From positions 186,001 to 250,000 of the forward strand of contig NZ_JPWH01000004.1 of assembly GCF_003326755.1 (NCBI RefSeq): a stretch of 64,000 bases of DNA, written 5' to 3'. Position 1 is the stretch's first letter. Every line of letters starts with the position of its first letter. This DNA comes from Thalassospira profundimaris (GTDB lineage Bacteria > Pseudomonadota > Alphaproteobacteria > Rhodospirillales > Thalassospiraceae). Both the position numbers and the translations under genes were made by a program. Below are positions 62,988 to 64,000 of the stretch, one piece after another. A model generated the notes under the pieces. It worked only from the letters and a program-made list of their open reading frames with translations, searched no databases and was not told the origin of the DNA.

Positions 62988-63998
62988 TTAGCGCGTGTGA
63001 CGAATGCGGGGATTGATCACGCTATAGGTCAGATCCACCATAAGATTGACCATCATGATCATCATCGCGATCAGAAGAATCCCGCCCTGAATGGTCGGAT
63101 AGTCGCGACGGCTGACCGCTTCGACGATCCATTTGCCGATACCGGGCCAGGAAAAGATCGTTTCGGTCAAAATGGCACCCGCGACCAGCACGCTGACCTG
63201 AAGGCCAATGACGGTGACAACCGGGATCAGGGCATTGCGCAGGGCATGAACGATCACAACCTTGGCGGGGCTTAACCCCTTGGCCCGGGCCACACGAATA
63301 TATTCCTCGCGCAGAACTTCCAGCATCGAGGAACGGGTCATGCGGGCAATCACGGCCATCGGAATGGTGCCCAGCGCAATGGCAGGCAGAATAAGATGCT
63401 CCACCGCATCCAGGAAGGCACCTTTCTGGTCGCTTAGAAGTGTGTCGATCAGCATGAAACCGGTGGTCGGTTCGATGAAATACAGAACCGACAGGCGACC
63501 GGAAACCGGCGTCCATCCCAGAAAGACCGAAAAGAACATGATCAGCATCGTTGCCCACCAGAAAATGGGCATCGAATATCCGGCAAGCGAAACGGTCATG
63601 GTGGTGTAGTCAAAAATGCCGCCCCGGCGGACAGCGGCGATAACACCCAGCGGCAGGCCAACGACAAGCGCAAACAGGATCGCGACAACACCCAGTTCAA
63701 CCGTTGCCGGGAACAGGGTCAGGAATTCTTCAAGGACGGGTTTTTTCGTCACAAAGGACTTGCCAAGATCGCCCTGGAATACCCCCAGAAGATAATGGAA
63801 ATATTGCATGATCAGGGGCTGATCAAAGCCGTATTGCGCCTTTAGCTGCGCATAACGCGCCGCATCAACACCGCGCTCACCGGCCATCATCAGGATGGGG
63901 TCGCCGGGAATGAGGCGGATCAGGAAGAAGACCAGCAGCGTGACGCCGAAAAATGTCGGGATGATGTCACCCAGTCTGCGGAAAAAGAATCCTAGCAT
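62988..63998 (-). CDS. dppB: Dipeptide ABC transporter permease DppB
   Basis: 336 residues, complete. Very close to E. coli DppB by eye (RRLGDIIPTFFGVTLL, IPGDPILMMAGERG, GYSMPIFWWATMLIMFFSVF, HALRNALIPVVTVIGLQVSV). First visible gene of the operon. The binding protein dppA and the promoter would lie beyond the right edge. Confidence 0.92.
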   Translation of the reverse strand: MLGFFFRRLGDIIPTFFGVTLLVFFLIRLIPGDPILMMAGERGVDAARYAQLKAQYGFDQPLIMQYFHYLLGVFQGDLGKSFVTKKPVLEEFLTLFPATVELGVVAILFALVVGLPLGVIAAVRRGGIFDYTTMTVSLAGYSMPIFWWATMLIMFFSVFLGWTPVSGRLSVLYFIEPTTGFMLIDTLLSDQKGAFLDAVEHLILPAIALGTIPMAVIARMTRSSMLEVLREEYIRVARAKGLSPAKVVIVHALRNALIPVVTVIGLQVSVLVAGAILTETIFSWPGIGKWIVEAVSRRDYPTIQGGILLIAMMIMMVNLMVDLTYSVINPRIRHTR

Positions 63999-64000
63999 GC

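Noticed and set aside
1..64000. tRNA, rRNA or prophage genes
   Set aside because: None could be recognised when reading both strands. A covariance-model search would be needed to exclude short RNAs.

Overview
The window looks like chromosome from a marine alphaproteobacterium of the Rhodospirillales, most like Thalassospira. This rests on protein resemblance (ubiquinone, lipid A, DppBCDF, BetT and PmbA genes) and on moderately high GC; no marker rRNA is present. Most of the window is ordinary core genome. No tRNA, rRNA or CRISPR array was seen.

Layout. 1-7,050: the end of an SLC13 permease, a Tat-exported OpgD, an orphan HipB-like antitoxin followed by what looks like a collapsed hipA, and a cobalamin-riboswitch-controlled FecCD-type ABC importer. 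7,050-16,750: the most unusual region. Five paralogous exported proteins are transcribed leftward, followed by a membrane histidine kinase and an NtrC-class regulator. Each paralogue has a textbook sigma-54 promoter, an 18-bp dyad about 77 bp further upstream, a hairpin at the start of the 5' UTR and a GC-rich terminator. All five carry one to three copies of a 39-residue module (PNNxAG..GA.KEHDIWLA); two also carry a YfdX-like domain. A foreign segment of about 1.45 kb bounded by inverted repeats and carrying a nitrilase-family gene sits between paralogues 3 and 4.

16,800-33,700: purD, an xseA-M23 peptidase-GGT operon, a MarR regulator, a lipid A/envelope operon (acyltransferase, lpxK, waaA, DUF374, msbA), an LPS-kinase-like protein, and a glycosyltransferase/metallophosphoesterase pair beside a diacylglycerol-kinase-like gene. 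That trio resembles the PlcP/Agt phosphorus-sparing lipid-remodelling set of marine bacteria. 33,800-46,500: an ArsR-GST-SRPBCC operon with a clear operator, two chemoreceptors, BetT, pmbA, a 2OG-Fe(II)-type protein, an AraC regulator and a secreted hypothetical. 46,550-59,900: ubiD, a lipoprotein, a double DUF4170 protein, an unrecognised protein, a methyltransferase, ubiA diverging from rsmE, gshA, chorismate mutase, fumC, a DUF2867 protein, a copper pair (DUF2946-like and PCuAC), a DUF985 cupin and a LysE exporter. 60,000-64,000: dppBCDF, whose binding-protein gene, if linked, lies beyond the right edge.

The best candidate for an undescribed system is the 7,068-16,710 array. A two-component sigma-54 regulator appears to command a family of small periplasmic repeat proteins through a shared promoter architecture. 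The architecture is visible directly in the sequence. The regulatory link and the function are inference.
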